DNA of 64,000 bases from Halanaerobacter jeridensis (GCF_016908315.1 NZ_JAFBDQ010000001.1:248001-312000), one strand, 5' to 3'. Counted from the stretch's first letter, positions 8,931 to 18,809 are shown. Notes: generated by a model not told the origin, from the sequence alone. Program-made: numbers and translations.

Positions 8931-10082
8931 ATGTCAGGAGAAAATAATCAAGTACTAGTTGTTGAATGTAAAGATTATAATATCGAATTGATTAAAGAAA
9001 AAATAAGTGCTGCTTTAAAACCCTTAGGTGGTATAGAAAGCTTTGTCCAAGAAAATCAAACAGTATTATTAAAGCCTAATTTATTAATGGCTAAGAAACC
9101 TGAAGCAGGGATTACAACTCATCCAGCTGTTGTACAAGCTATTGCTGAATTAGTGGGGGAGTTAGGTGCAGAAGTAATAATTGCTGATAGTCCAGGGGGA
9201 CCTTTTAATAAAACTGTTATGAAAAGAGTATATCAAAAGACTGGCATGTCCCAAGTTGCTCAAGTAACTACAGCTAATTTGAATTGGAATTTTGCCAGTC
9301 AAACTAAAGATTCGTCTGATGCTAAAATATTAAATAAATTAACAGTAGGTCAATTTATTGCCGAAGCTGATGTAATAATTAATTTGCCTAAATTTAAAAC
9401 ACATGGTCTAACTAAAATGACTGGTGGCGTAAAAAATATGTTTGGCGCTGTGCCTGGTCTGTTAAAAGCAGAATATCATATGAAAATGCCACAAATTGAT
9501 AATTTTTCTGATGCCCTATTAGATGTTGCTTTAGCCACTAAAACTAGTTTAACTATTGTTGATGGGATTACAGCTATGGAAGGCGAAGGTCCTTCTAGTG
9601 GTGATAAATTTCAACTTAACCGTTTAGTGATAGGGGTTAATCCGTTAGCTGTAGATGTAGCAATGGCAGATATAGTAGGGATTAAACCGCAAGCTGTAGC
9701 GACGATTGCAGCTGCAGAGAGAAGAGGATTAACACATAATATAGATCAAATTGAGTATTTAGGAATTGAAACTAAATTAACCGAATTCAAAACTCCTACC
9801 ATTGATTCCTCAGCGCAATTATTAGATAGAAGAATGCCTAGTTTTTTGGCGCGGTGGATTAGAAAGTTAGTTAAACCTAAGCCTGTTTTTAATGATCAGA
9901 GATGTATTCAGTGTGGGGCCTGTATTACTGGCTGTCCCCCACAAGTGATCTCTAAAACTGAAGAAGGAGTGGAGGCTGATTTAGAAGGCTGTATTCGCTG
10001 TTTTTGCTGTCAAGAGTTATGCCCTGAAGATGCAGTAGATATTCATCGACCACTATTAGGAAAATTATTATTTGGAGAATAA
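8931..10082 (+). CDS. DUF362 protein with C-terminal two-cluster ferredoxin domain
   Basis: A 383-residue protein. Residues about 1-300 are a DUF362 domain (VLLKPNLLMAKKPEAGITTHP, GEGPSSGD, a central KTHGLTKMTGGVKN stretch). The last 70 residues carry two CxxCxxCxxxCP clusters, CIQCGACITGCP and CIRCFCCQELCP, which should bind two [4Fe-4S] centres. The domain pair is common in anaerobes; the reaction is not established. It starts 11 bases after the protease, and the Nudix gene ribosome site follows shortly after its stop. An electron-transfer role is inferred from the clusters only. Confidence 0.85.
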   Translation: MSGENNQVLVVECKDYNIELIKEKISAALKPLGGIESFVQENQTVLLKPNLLMAKKPEAGITTHPAVVQAIAELVGELGAEVIIADSPGGPFNKTVMKRVYQKTGMSQVAQVTTANLNWNFASQTKDSSDAKILNKLTVGQFIAEADVIINLPKFKTHGLTKMTGGVKNMFGAVPGLLKAEYHMKMPQIDNFSDALLDVALATKTSLTIVDGITAMEGEGPSSGDKFQLNRLVIGVNPLAVDVAMADIVGIKPQAVATIAAAERRGLTHNIDQIEYLGIETKLTEFKTPTIDSSAQLLDRRMPSFLARWIRKLVKPKPVFNDQRCIQCGACITGCPPQVISKTEEGVEADLEGCIRCFCCQELCPEDAVDIHRPLLGKLLFGE

Positions 10083-10137
10083 ATTTATAGTTGTAGTCAC
10101 AAAATTTAAAAGTTACAATATAATAAGAGGTGAAAGA

Positions 10138-10800
10138 ATGTTAGAAGAAAAATTAAAGCAATTAAAAGATAAATTAGTCAATAAAGAACAGATAATTGCT
10201 AAAGAAAGAAAGTATTTTAATTCAGCTGTTTTAATCCCCCTTATTAATATAGATGGTAATTATCATCTGTTGTTTCAACGGCGTGCAGCAGATATTACTC
10301 AACCTCATGAAATTTGCTTTCCTGGAGGTAGATATGAACCTGATTTAGATAGTAATTATCAAGAAACTGCCACCAGAGAAACAAAAGAAGAATTAGGGAT
10401 TGCAAAAGAAAATATTAATTTTTTAGGCAAGTTGGGGACAATTGTGGCTCCTTTAGGTGCTACAATTGATGCTTTTGTAGGGGAAATTAATATTTCTGAT
10501 TTAGAACAATTAGAGTTAAATTATGAAGAAGTTGTAGAAGTTTTTACGATTCCGCTGGAGTATTTTAGAGATAATGAGCCGCAAGAATATTATGTACGGA
10601 TAAAAATGCATCCTTATGAAGTTGATGAGAATGGTGAAAAAGTTACTTTATTACCCGCTGAAGATTTAGATTTACCAAAAAAATATTCTACTCCCTGGCA
10701 TGGTAAAAGGCATAAATTATTTGTTTATTCTACTCAAGATGGTGTGATTTGGGGAATTACCGCGGAGTTAATCACTGAATTAGTAGCTCAGTTTGAGTAG
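10138..10800 (+). CDS. Nudix hydrolase, CoA pyrophosphatase type (NudL/YeaB-like)
   Basis: A 220-residue Nudix enzyme. The segment LLFQRRAADITQPHEICFPGG resembles the NudL/PCD1 signature before the Nudix box, and the box itself reads GGRYEPD...ETATRETKEELGI with the expected REtxEE core. Family members split CoA or acyl-CoA to phosphopantetheine and 3',5'-ADP, clearing damaged CoA. The typical LRxHxGQVSFPGG is changed to ADITQPHEICFPGG, so substrate preference may differ. ATG 10138 follows AGAGGTGA; the frame is open further upstream but overlaps the DUF362 gene without a ribosome site. Confidence 0.8.
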   Translation: MLEEKLKQLKDKLVNKEQIIAKERKYFNSAVLIPLINIDGNYHLLFQRRAADITQPHEICFPGGRYEPDLDSNYQETATRETKEELGIAKENINFLGKLGTIVAPLGATIDAFVGEINISDLEQLELNYEEVVEVFTIPLEYFRDNEPQEYYVRIKMHPYEVDENGEKVTLLPAEDLDLPKKYSTPWHGKRHKLFVYSTQDGVIWGITAELITELVAQFE

Positions 10801-10838
10801 ATTGACTTGGGCTAATTATTTTTATAGGAGGTTTATTT

Positions 10839-13475
10839 ATGGAAAAGCTACCAGAGCATTTGCATCCTTCTTTTGACCCTGTAGCTAAAGATGAGGCTGT
10901 AATTGAGGGAGATAACTATCGCTTTACTGTTTTGACTGAGCAATTAATTAGATTAGAATATTCAACAGAGGGGCGGTTTGAAGATCGACCGAGCCAAACT
11001 TTTTGGTACCGTAATCAAAAAGTGCCTGATTTTGAAGTTGAAAAAACAGATAAGAATATAATAATTGAGACTGAAAAGTTAATTCTTGACTATCAGCTAA
11101 CTGGAGAAAGTTTTAATCAAGATAACTTAACAATAGAAGTTAAAGATTTAGAAGAAATATGGTATCCCAGCAAAGAAAATAATGAGAATTTAAAGGGGAC
11201 GATTAGAACTTTAGATACTATTGATGGGTGGACAGAATTAGATAAAGGGTTATTATCTAGAGATGGATGGGCAGTAATAGATGACACATCTAATTTAGTC
11301 TTTAATGAAGGAACAGGTTGGTTAGAAGAGAGAGCAAAGCCTCAAGAAAAACAAGATTTATATTTTTTCGGCTATGGACATAATTATGTACAATGTATAA
11401 AAGATTTCAATGATGTAGCAGGAAGAGTACCATTATTACCAAGATGGTCATTAGGTAATTGGTGGAGTCGTTATTGGAGTTATACTCAACAAGAATTAAA
11501 GAACTTAGTTAAAGAATTTAAAAGGAGAGAAATTCCGTTATCAGTCTGTATTATTGATATGGATTGGCATATTGTTGATAATCCCTATACTGATGGATGG
11601 ACTGGATATACATGGGATCAAGATTTATTTCCTAATCCAGAGGGATTTATTAATTGGCTTCATGAACAGCAGCTAAAAACAGCGCTAAATCTTCATCCAG
11701 CGGATGGAGTTCATCCTCATGAAGAAAAATATCAAGAATTTGCGCAACAAATGGGTATCGACCCTGCTAGTGAAACACCGATTGAATTTGAAATTACTGA
11801 TTTGAATTTTATTAAAAATTATTTTGATTTACTTCATCATCCTTTAGAGGAAGATGGCATTGATTTTTGGTGGATAGATTGGCAACAGGGCCAAGAAACA
11901 AAGATACCTGGGTTAGATCCACTGTGGGCTTTGAATCATCTTCATTTTTATGATCGCAGCAGGAATAATAAAAGACCATTTATTTTTTCTCGCTGGAGTG
12001 GATTAGGTAGTCATAGATATCCAATTGGTTTTTCTGGGGATACAATTATTAGTTGGGATTCACTACAATTTCAACCTTATTTCACTGCTACAGCATCTAA
12101 TGTATCTTATAGTTGGTGGAGTCATGATATTGGTGGTCACTGTGAAGGTCAAGATGAAGCAGAGTTGTATACGCGTTGGGTTCAGTTTGGGGTTTTGAGT
12201 CCAATTATGCGCCTTCATTCTACTAATGAAAAGTATTTAGATCGCCGTCCCTGGAGTAAGAGTCAAGCCTTTTATTCTGTGGTTAAAGATGCAATGCGTT
12301 TTCGCCATGCTTTAATTCCCTATCTCTATACAATGGCTTGGAAAAATCATATTCAAGGAGAGCCTTTAGTTCAGCCAATGTACTATCATCATCCTGAACG
12401 TGAAGAAGCTTATCATTTTTCTGGCCAATATTATTTTGGTAGTCAACTATTAGTCGCTCCCCATTTGAATCCCCGTCAAGAAAGTACTAATTTAAGCCGT
12501 AAGGTTTTTTGGCTGCCTGAAGGAGATTGGATGAACTTTTTTACTGGTGAGTATTATCAGGGAGATAACTGTTATGTTGAATATGGTGAATTAAAAGATA
12601 TTCCTATGTTTGCTCAAGCAGGATCTATTGTACCTTTAGGTCCTAAATTACAATGGGGCGGAATCGATAATCCAAAAGAATTAGATATTTATATTTTTGC
12701 TGGAGCTGATCAAGAATTTGAGTTATATGAAGATGAGGGCGAAGGTCTGAACTATCAAGAAGAAAAATTTGCTACTACTAAATTTATTCAAAATTGGTCT
12801 ACTGATCAATTACAATTTGAAATTAGTTCTGTAACTGGGGATAAGAGTGTAGTGCCCCAAAATAGAGATTATGAATTGTTTTTTCGCGGGGTTAAAAGCC
12901 CAAGTCGAGTTGATGTTACTGTTGATGGGCAGCTACAAGAAATTGATTTTAGTTATGATGAAGAAAAAGAAACAGTGATTGTTTACATTCCACGGGTTCA
13001 TCCATCAAATCAGGTGACAGTTAATTTGTTTACTGAAAGTAGTAATTTGTTATCCTGTCGAGATAGAAAAAAAGAAAAATGTTATCAATTATTAAAATCT
13101 TTTAAAATGAAAACTAGAGCTAAAACACAAATAGAAAAAAGAATTTTAGCTGATGAAACGCGAGAAAATATAGATTTATTGAAAGATTTTTTAACTGTGT
13201 TAACTGATGAGCAATTAAGGGCAATAGCAGAGGTGTTTTATGGGATTGGGACTACTAAAGTCAAAACTGATGAAGAAGAAAAAATAATTGTTTGGAATAA
13301 TGATAAGCATACTGATTTCAAGTATTATTTTTCTGCTTGGAATAAAGAAAATCCTGAATCAACTTCAGGTATTATACCGAATTTTAAAGTCTTTGCCCCA
13401 CAAGAGTGGAGCTATTATAATTGGCAGTTAGAAATAGATTATTGTGGTTTATTTGATGAAATTTATAATGAATAA
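10839..13475 (+). CDS. GH31 family glycoside hydrolase with C-terminal extension
   Basis: An 878-residue cytoplasmic enzyme with no signal peptide. Family GH31 is recognised from RWSLGNWWSRYWSYT, IIDMDWH (239-244), the nucleophile region FWWIDWQQG (Asp347) and the acid/base region FSGDT (Asp401), followed by the SPIMRLHS loop. An N-terminal beta domain and C-terminal beta domains (to about 700) fit an alpha-glucosidase or alpha-xylosidase. The last roughly 160 residues are a charged extension with no known motif that I can see. The WIDWQQG nucleophile loop differs from the textbook WxDMNE, pointing to a distinct subfamily. It probably cleaves imported alpha-glucosides; the bond type is unknown. 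Confidence 0.87.
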   Translation: MEKLPEHLHPSFDPVAKDEAVIEGDNYRFTVLTEQLIRLEYSTEGRFEDRPSQTFWYRNQKVPDFEVEKTDKNIIIETEKLILDYQLTGESFNQDNLTIEVKDLEEIWYPSKENNENLKGTIRTLDTIDGWTELDKGLLSRDGWAVIDDTSNLVFNEGTGWLEERAKPQEKQDLYFFGYGHNYVQCIKDFNDVAGRVPLLPRWSLGNWWSRYWSYTQQELKNLVKEFKRREIPLSVCIIDMDWHIVDNPYTDGWTGYTWDQDLFPNPEGFINWLHEQQLKTALNLHPADGVHPHEEKYQEFAQQMGIDPASETPIEFEITDLNFIKNYFDLLHHPLEEDGIDFWWIDWQQGQETKIPGLDPLWALNHLHFYDRSRNNKRPFIFSRWSGLGSHRYPIGFSGDTIISWDSLQFQPYFTATASNVSYSWWSHDIGGHCEGQDEAELYTRWVQFGVLSPIMRLHSTNEKYLDRRPWSKSQAFYSVVKDAMRFRHALIPYLYTMAWKNHIQGEPLVQPMYYHHPEREEAYHFSGQYYFGSQLLVAPHLNPRQESTNLSRKVFWLPEGDWMNFFTGEYYQGDNCYVEYGELKDIPMFAQAGSIVPLGPKLQWGGIDNPKELDIYIFAGADQEFELYEDEGEGLNYQEEKFATTKFIQNWSTDQLQFEISSVTGDKSVVPQNRDYELFFRGVKSPSRVDVTVDGQLQEIDFSYDEEKETVIVYIPRVHPSNQVTVNLFTESSNLLSCRDRKKEKCYQLLKSFKMKTRAKTQIEKRILADETRENIDLLKDFLTVLTDEQLRAIAEVFYGIGTTKVKTDEEEKIIVWNNDKHTDFKYYFSAWNKENPESTSGIIPNFKVFAPQEWSYYNWQLEIDYCGLFDEIYNE

Positions 13476-13521
13476 TTATAAATAAGGAATGGTTGAGAGT
13501 GATTATCAGCAATTGAAGAAA

Positions 13522-13550
13522 TTGAATCTTTATGATATACTTTATATAAT
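13522..13550 (+). promoter_or_regulatory. Sigma-A promoter of the GGDEF-EAL gene
   Basis: TTGAAT (13522-13527), 17 bases, TATAAT (13545-13550), giving a leader of roughly 45 bases to the start codon at 13601. Spacing and -10 match the consensus closely. Confidence 0.6.
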
Positions 13551-13600
13551 AGATAAGTATATAGCTAATACTTCAACTAAATTGGTGAGGGATTAAAAAT

Positions 13601-15580
13601 ATGAATAATAAATTAAAAAATAGACTAATCAATAATGAATTAGAAAGAGGAATTTTGATTGTTGATGGAACAGGTAATATATTGGGTGTTAATAAATATG
13701 CAGCTAAAAGTTTGCAAACTGAGCCATCAGAAATTTTAAATTACAATCTTGACTATTTTATAAAAGGTCAAATGGAAGTTGATCTTAAGGATTTAAATCA
13801 TCAAAATATAATTAATTTAGAGCTTACTACTGCTAAAAATAATAAAATTAAGGTTAATAGTTGTATTAATTCATTTTACTATAAAGAACAGGAAGTATAT
13901 GAATTTAATTTTATCACTTCTAATAATGCTAATTTTAAAGAAAAATTAAATTTATTAGCTCAATTTCCTGAAAAAAATCCTAACCCGGTATTAAAAATTT
14001 CAAATTCAGGGGAATTATTATATAGTAATCCGGTTGGGAATAATATTGTACAGGAGTTACAAAAGAAGGTAACACCTGCTGGAACTCCTGCTTGGCCTGA
14101 ATTTGTAGAAAAATTTATTGAGCAACAACAGACTGAAAAAGTAACAATTAAGCATAAAACTTTTTTATTTCAAAGTGTTCCTCTCCGTCATGATGATGCC
14201 GTTCATTTATATGGTAGAGATGTTAGCGAATTTCAGGCTACATCCGAAGATATAGAAAATTTATTAAATTATGATTTTCTAACTGGGCTACCTACCCGCA
14301 GTTTGTTTCCTGAACAATTAGAAAAGAGTTTAGATTCAGCTCAAGAAAATAATGAATTACTTGGAGTTTTATTCATTGATTTAGATAACTTTAAAAAAGT
14401 TAACGATTCTTTAGGACATGCTATGGGAGATCGTTTGTTGGCTAATGTAGCTCAGAAACTACGTGATTTTTTAGGTGAGGATAATTTTTTAGCTCGATTA
14501 AGTGGTGATGAATTTGGGGCTATTATTAATCATTGTCAGGATATTCAAGAGCTGAGTGAGTTATTAGAAAATTTAATTAATCATTTTTCTGAGCCCTTTA
14601 AGATTACTAGCGCTGATGGTCATGAAAGTGAAATTTTTATGACATTGAGTGTAGGAGCAGCAGTTTATCCTAACGATAGCGAAAATTTAGAGCAGCTAAT
14701 AAAAGATTCTGAAACTGCTAAGAATAAGGTCAAAGAAAATGGAAAAAATCATTATCGCTTTTATTCAGATGAGATGAATGAAGAGATGTTACAAGATTTA
14801 GAGTTAGAAGCTAAATTAAGACATGCTATCGACAATAATGAATTTGTACTTCATTATCAACCCCAAATTGATTTGAATAATGATCGAGTTTTTGGAGTAG
14901 AGGCCTTAATTCGTTGGGAAGATGAGGAATTAGGTTTAGTCTCTCCTGGGAAATTTATTCCTTTAGCTGAAAGAACCGGTTTGATAATTCCAATTGGTGA
15001 TTGGGTTTTAGAACAAGCATGCCGCGAGGCTAAAGAATTTCATGAAGCAGGTTTTCCTAATTTAAAAATGGGGATTAATTTATCTGCTCGACAATTTGCT
15101 GATAATAATTTAGTAGAAAAAATTAGTAATATTTTATCTGAAACAGAATTGAACCCTGCTAAATTAGAGTTAGAAATTACAGAAAGTATCATTATGAAAG
15201 ATGTAAAAGAAAGTGTAAAAAAATTAATAAAATTAAAAAAATTAGGAGTTAAATTTTCTATTGATGACTTTGGAACAGGTTATTCATCTTTGAGTTATTT
15301 AAAAGAGTTCCCGATTGGTACATTAAAAATTGATCGTTCTTTTGTAGATCAATTGCCGAGTGATGAAAATGATACAGCAATTGTGAAAGCAATTATTGAT
15401 TTGGCCCATAATCTAAATTTAAATGTGATTGCAGAAGGAGTAGAGAATCCAGAACATCTACAATTTTTAGAACAAAATGATTGCGATCGAATTCAGGGTT
15501 ATTATTTTGGTAAGCCAATGTCTAAAAAGGAAATAGTTAAATTTTTAACTAATGAACCTTGGAAAGTAGTAGATGTATAG
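13601..15580 (+). CDS. PAS-GGDEF-EAL cyclic-di-GMP protein
   Basis: A 659-residue soluble protein: two PAS-like regions (about 10-100 and 120-215), a GGDEF domain (about 220-385) with active-site variant SGDEF, and a full EAL domain (about 400-650). The EAL domain keeps GVEALIRW, NLSARQ, EITES, DDFGTG, LKIDRSF, AEGVE and QGYY, so phosphodiesterase activity to pGpG is expected. SGDEF occurs in active cyclases, so that half may also work or may be a GTP-binding regulator. The gene has its own promoter and is followed within 14 bases by a LapA-domain membrane protein, probably in the same transcript. Confidence 0.9.
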   Translation: MNNKLKNRLINNELERGILIVDGTGNILGVNKYAAKSLQTEPSEILNYNLDYFIKGQMEVDLKDLNHQNIINLELTTAKNNKIKVNSCINSFYYKEQEVYEFNFITSNNANFKEKLNLLAQFPEKNPNPVLKISNSGELLYSNPVGNNIVQELQKKVTPAGTPAWPEFVEKFIEQQQTEKVTIKHKTFLFQSVPLRHDDAVHLYGRDVSEFQATSEDIENLLNYDFLTGLPTRSLFPEQLEKSLDSAQENNELLGVLFIDLDNFKKVNDSLGHAMGDRLLANVAQKLRDFLGEDNFLARLSGDEFGAIINHCQDIQELSELLENLINHFSEPFKITSADGHESEIFMTLSVGAAVYPNDSENLEQLIKDSETAKNKVKENGKNHYRFYSDEMNEEMLQDLELEAKLRHAIDNNEFVLHYQPQIDLNNDRVFGVEALIRWEDEELGLVSPGKFIPLAERTGLIIPIGDWVLEQACREAKEFHEAGFPNLKMGINLSARQFADNNLVEKISNILSETELNPAKLELEITESIIMKDVKESVKKLIKLKKLGVKFSIDDFGTGYSSLSYLKEFPIGTLKIDRSFVDQLPSDENDTAIVKAIIDLAHNLNLNVIAEGVENPEHLQFLEQNDCDRIQGYYFGKPMSKKEIVKFLTNEPWKVVDV

Positions 15581-15593
15581 GGGGGCAAATGAA

Positions 15594-15950
15594 ATGAGAT
15601 TGAATTTCATCGCAGCATTAATTTTATCGATTATTGTAGCATCTTTTGCTATTGTAAATTCTAAAATAGTGACAATTAACTTGTTATTTAGTAAAGTTTC
15701 TGTTTCTCAGGCTTTAGTAATTTTTATTTCCGTAGCTGTTGGAGCTATTATTGCACTATTATTTGGTTTAGTTAAAGAGATAAAATTAAAAAGACAGCTA
15801 AAAGAAAAGAAAAAAGAGCTTAAAGATCTTGAGCAAGAAAAGAAAAACTTAAAGCAGGAATTACAGATAACTCCGGAGCAAGAAGAGGATTTGGAAGAGC
15901 AAGATAGAATAGAAGAAAATAAAGAGCAAAAGAATTATTTTGATATGTAA
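15594..15950 (+). CDS. LapA-domain (DUF1049) small membrane protein
   Basis: A 118-residue protein with two membrane helices (about 2-22 and 35-60), then a highly charged Lys/Glu coiled coil. The helix pair with IVNSKIVTINLLFSKVSVS between matches the LapA/DUF1049 family, whose E. coli members (YciS) help lipopolysaccharide traffic; in Firmicutes the role is unknown. ATG 15594, behind AGGGGGGC, is preferred to an upstream start that overlaps the preceding gene. A tight gap to the MscS channel gene downstream (12 bases) suggests one membrane-related operon. Confidence 0.75.
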   Translation: MRLNFIAALILSIIVASFAIVNSKIVTINLLFSKVSVSQALVIFISVAVGAIIALLFGLVKEIKLKRQLKEKKKELKDLEQEKKNLKQELQITPEQEEDLEEQDRIEENKEQKNYFDM

Positions 15951-15962
15951 AGGGGGAATTAA

Positions 15963-16817
15963 ATGGAGTCAATAATGGAAGTGGTAACACAGTTAAGTCA
16001 AAGAATAACTGAACCCCAACTGTGGAGTAAAGTAATTATTGCTTTACTAAAAATTATTGGAATTTTAATTGCTACTAAATTTGGATTAAAATTTAGCCAG
16101 ACTATGATTGAGCGAATATTTAAAAGCAAAGAAGATGATGATCGTTATACTAAACAACGGAATAGTACATTAAAATCAGTTTTAAAAAGTGCAGTTCGTT
16201 ATTTGATTTATTTTATTGCTGTAACCATGATTTTAGCTGTTTTTGGTATTTCCCCTGCTCCGATTTTAGCTAGTGCTGGAGTAGTAGGGTTAGCTGTCGG
16301 TTTTGGTGCTCAAAGTTTAGTAAAAGATGTAATTACAGGTTTCTTTATATTATTTGAAAAACAATTTGTAGTTGGAGATTACATAAAAATAGTTGGAGTA
16401 GATGGAATAGTTGAAGAAATTGGACTGCGAGTAACTAAAATTAAGAATTTTGATGGTGATTTGCATATTATACCTAATGGGAAAATTGAGCAAGTAACTA
16501 ATTTAACATCTGATCTAAGAAGAGTGGTAGTAGATGCTCCGATTGAATATGAACAAGATATTTCTGAAGCTACTGAGGTATTAGAAAATTTATGTCAAGA
16601 AATTAATCAAGAGTATGAAAATATTATTGCAGAAGGTCCTAAAGTATTAGGGGTACAAGATTTAGCGGCTTCTAGTGTTAATATTAGAGTGATAGCAATG
16701 GTAGAAGCAATGGAATCTTGGGGATTAGCTAGGATTTTGAAGCAGAGAATTAAAGAAAGATTTGACCAAGAAGATATAGGTATTCCTTATAATCATTTAA
16801 CTATTGTTAACAAATAG
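15963..16817 (+). CDS. Small mechanosensitive channel, MscS family
   Basis: A 284-residue channel with three membrane helices. The pore helix and following beta domain carry the MscS fingerprint: SAGVVGLAVGFGAQSLVKD, a Gly/Ala-rich pore lining, then FEKQFVVGDYIKI and the beta-domain IIPNGKIEQVTN. The family opens under membrane tension to release solutes during hypo-osmotic shock, which suits a salt-adapted cell. Start ATG 15963 follows AGGGGGAA; ATG 15975 is an alternative without its own ribosome site. It is cotranscribed with the LapA-domain gene by spacing. Length is at the short (YkuT-like) end of the family. Confidence 0.92.
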   Translation: MESIMEVVTQLSQRITEPQLWSKVIIALLKIIGILIATKFGLKFSQTMIERIFKSKEDDDRYTKQRNSTLKSVLKSAVRYLIYFIAVTMILAVFGISPAPILASAGVVGLAVGFGAQSLVKDVITGFFILFEKQFVVGDYIKIVGVDGIVEEIGLRVTKIKNFDGDLHIIPNGKIEQVTNLTSDLRRVVVDAPIEYEQDISEATEVLENLCQEINQEYENIIAEGPKVLGVQDLAASSVNIRVIAMVEAMESWGLARILKQRIKERFDQEDIGIPYNHLTIVNK

Positions 16818-16822
16818 AGAAT

Positions 16823-16883
16823 CCTCTACGCCAAATTTTGATAATAGCTATCATTTATTATCTGATCTGGGTGGGGGTTTTCT
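16823..16883 (+). terminator. Possible long-stem terminator after the MscS gene
   Basis: CCTCTAC can pair with GTGGGGG (with G-U pairs) around an inner GATAATA/TATTATC stem, and TTTTCTTT follows. The outer arms are imperfect, so this is tentative. Confidence 0.45.
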
Positions 16884-16925
16884 TTAATATTTTATTTCCA
16901 AATAATACTAAAAGAGGTGGTAATA

Positions 16926-17345
16926 ATGACAGTAAATTGGAGCCAGGATTTAGAAATAGGTGTGGAAAAAATTGACCGTCAGCATCGAGCTTTTTTCGAA
17001 CAACGAGATAAATTTCTTAACGCATGTACTAAGCTATTAGAAGAAGAAGGAGATTCCAAGACAACAAGAGATGAAATTGATGAATTATTTTATTTTTTAA
17101 CTGATTATTTTAAAACTCATTTTGATGATGAAGAAGAACTTTTAGAAGAAAAAGAGTATCCATATTATGAGCAGCATCAAAAAAGACACCGCAAATTTAT
17201 TTCAGAAATTCAAGAAATCAAATATGAGTTTTTGCAAAGTGAAGAAATTGATATTGATTTACTTCATAATTTAGAGGAGAAAATTACTGATTGGTTTGTG
17301 AATCACATAGCAAAAGAAGATAAAAAAATAGCTGAATATTTATAA
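16926..17345 (+). CDS. Bacteriohemerythrin
   Basis: A 139-residue four-helix di-iron protein. The metal ligands expected of hemerythrins are visible: DRQH near residue 20, HFDDEEELLEE near 70, the QHQKRHRKF pair near 95, and the closing HIAKED at about 130. It binds O2 reversibly; in anaerobes it is thought to sense or scavenge oxygen. ATG 16926 is taken as start because the GTG at 16917 lies inside the AGAGGTGG ribosome site. No methyl-accepting domain is attached, so it is a free cytoplasmic protein. It stands alone by context. Confidence 0.92.
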   Translation: MTVNWSQDLEIGVEKIDRQHRAFFEQRDKFLNACTKLLEEEGDSKTTRDEIDELFYFLTDYFKTHFDDEEELLEEKEYPYYEQHQKRHRKFISEIQEIKYEFLQSEEIDIDLLHNLEEKITDWFVNHIAKEDKKIAEYL

Positions 17346-17404
17346 TTTAAAATGATTCAGACTAAAAATCAAATGGTTTATAATTATTGACAGGGGGAGA
17401 AAAA

Positions 17405-18766
17405 ATGAAAACGGGAACCCAAGAATCAACTAGTAAAGTTAAGCTAGTACTAGGGCTAGCTGTAGTATTAATAGTATTATTATTAATGGCTAACTGGATA
17501 GTTGGTAATATTATGGAAAAGAGATTAGCAGAAAATATAGATAAAAGTCTTCAAGATGAGGCTCCTAAACTTAATTTTGATTATAAAAAGATAGCAGTCA
17601 ATCCAATGTTGGCCCAGGTAACTTTTAAAGACGGTACTGTTAAATATAATGATGGAGAAGTTTTAAGTAATTTCAAATGGGATAAGTCGGTTTATAAAGG
17701 GAGCTATGCTGATTTATTTAATTTAGTCAACAATCAGCCTGATACAATAAATAAACTCCATACTTTGAAGACAGATTTTAATAATTTGAAGATTTCTGGA
17801 CAAATTAAAGGGTCTAATCCTTTTGATTTTGTTTTTTTATTTTCTCAAGTAGGGTTGAACTTTAACGGTACTTTGCTGCAAGAGGAATTAGAAAATAATC
17901 CTGAGAAGATTTTAAATCATAATCAAAAGCTAAAATTGTCTATATCTGATTTTGAAATGGATTTCCCTAAATTTTTCGAGGAAATTTTAATCAATTCCAA
18001 TCTACAGGAAAAATTATTAAATTTAAATAAACTTGATTTAGCCTTAGATTATAATGCAACTAATAAAGTTATAGAAATTAAAGAAACAGTTGATTCTTCT
18101 CATTCTTCTGGTGAATTAGTAGGAGATGTTAAATTATTAGGTACAGATGTAAGTGATATAAAAGGAATGCAACTTGATTTAGAAAGTCAAGGTCAATTTA
18201 AAGTAGAAAATCTAAAATGGGGGCAGGCTGATAAAACTGGACAGTATACTATTAATAAAATTGCAGGAAATTCTGAATTTGAAATAGACCGTCAGCTCAA
18301 CTTTACTGATTATGTTAAAAATCAGAATATGATTTTAGGAGAATCTAATTATGAAGTTAATTTGGAAGGATTAAAGATTCAAATTGCCGGCTCTTTAAAA
18401 AATAAATTAACTATAAACCCTCTAGTCATGATGTCAGGAATTAATATTAGTGAAATTATAGTTAACAATCTTAATTTAGCTTATCAAACAAATAATCGGC
18501 AAATTCGGATTCAAAAAGCTAAATTGAATAGTTCTATAGTTGATGCTGATATGAAGGCTGATTTGCAATTTAATAATCAATATCCTGAACTATCAAAAAT
18601 CAATGATTTTAAAGTTAAATTAAGTGATTTTAAAGGTAATTTACGGAGAATTTTTGAAAGTATAGAAAATAGAATGGGAGCTTCTCTACCACGTGAAGGT
18701 GATGCTATTGTATTAGAAATGAAGGGTACTTTTGATCAACCACAAATTAAAGGAGTTCACTATTAA
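17405..18766 (+). CDS. Membrane-anchored envelope protein of unknown function
   Basis: A 453-residue protein I do not recognise. Residues about 13-38 form one strongly hydrophobic helix after a positively charged start, so the rest should lie outside the membrane. That part is rich in alternating polar and hydrophobic residues typical of beta strands, with repeated 'LKISGQIKG', 'LDLALDYN' and 'MKGTFDQPQIKG' phrases, the last common near the end of AsmA/TamB-like or DUF945-like proteins. A role in lipid or envelope transport would fit a diderm but is only suggestive. ATG 17405 follows AGGGGGAGA. A perfect 18-bp hairpin closes the gene. Confidence 0.6.
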   Translation: MKTGTQESTSKVKLVLGLAVVLIVLLLMANWIVGNIMEKRLAENIDKSLQDEAPKLNFDYKKIAVNPMLAQVTFKDGTVKYNDGEVLSNFKWDKSVYKGSYADLFNLVNNQPDTINKLHTLKTDFNNLKISGQIKGSNPFDFVFLFSQVGLNFNGTLLQEELENNPEKILNHNQKLKLSISDFEMDFPKFFEEILINSNLQEKLLNLNKLDLALDYNATNKVIEIKETVDSSHSSGELVGDVKLLGTDVSDIKGMQLDLESQGQFKVENLKWGQADKTGQYTINKIAGNSEFEIDRQLNFTDYVKNQNMILGESNYEVNLEGLKIQIAGSLKNKLTINPLVMMSGINISEIIVNNLNLAYQTNNRQIRIQKAKLNSSIVDADMKADLQFNNQYPELSKINDFKVKLSDFKGNLRRIFESIENRMGASLPREGDAIVLEMKGTFDQPQIKGVHY

Positions 18767-18809
18767 TTATTCATCCCACAGCACAAATTAGGCTGTGGGA
18801 TGAATAATT
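18765..18809. terminator. Perfect 18-bp hairpin after the envelope protein gene
   Basis: AATTATTCATCCCACAGC and its exact complement surround a nine-base loop, beginning at the stop codon. No long T run follows, so it may stop transcription weakly from either side or stabilise the transcript end. Confidence 0.65.
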
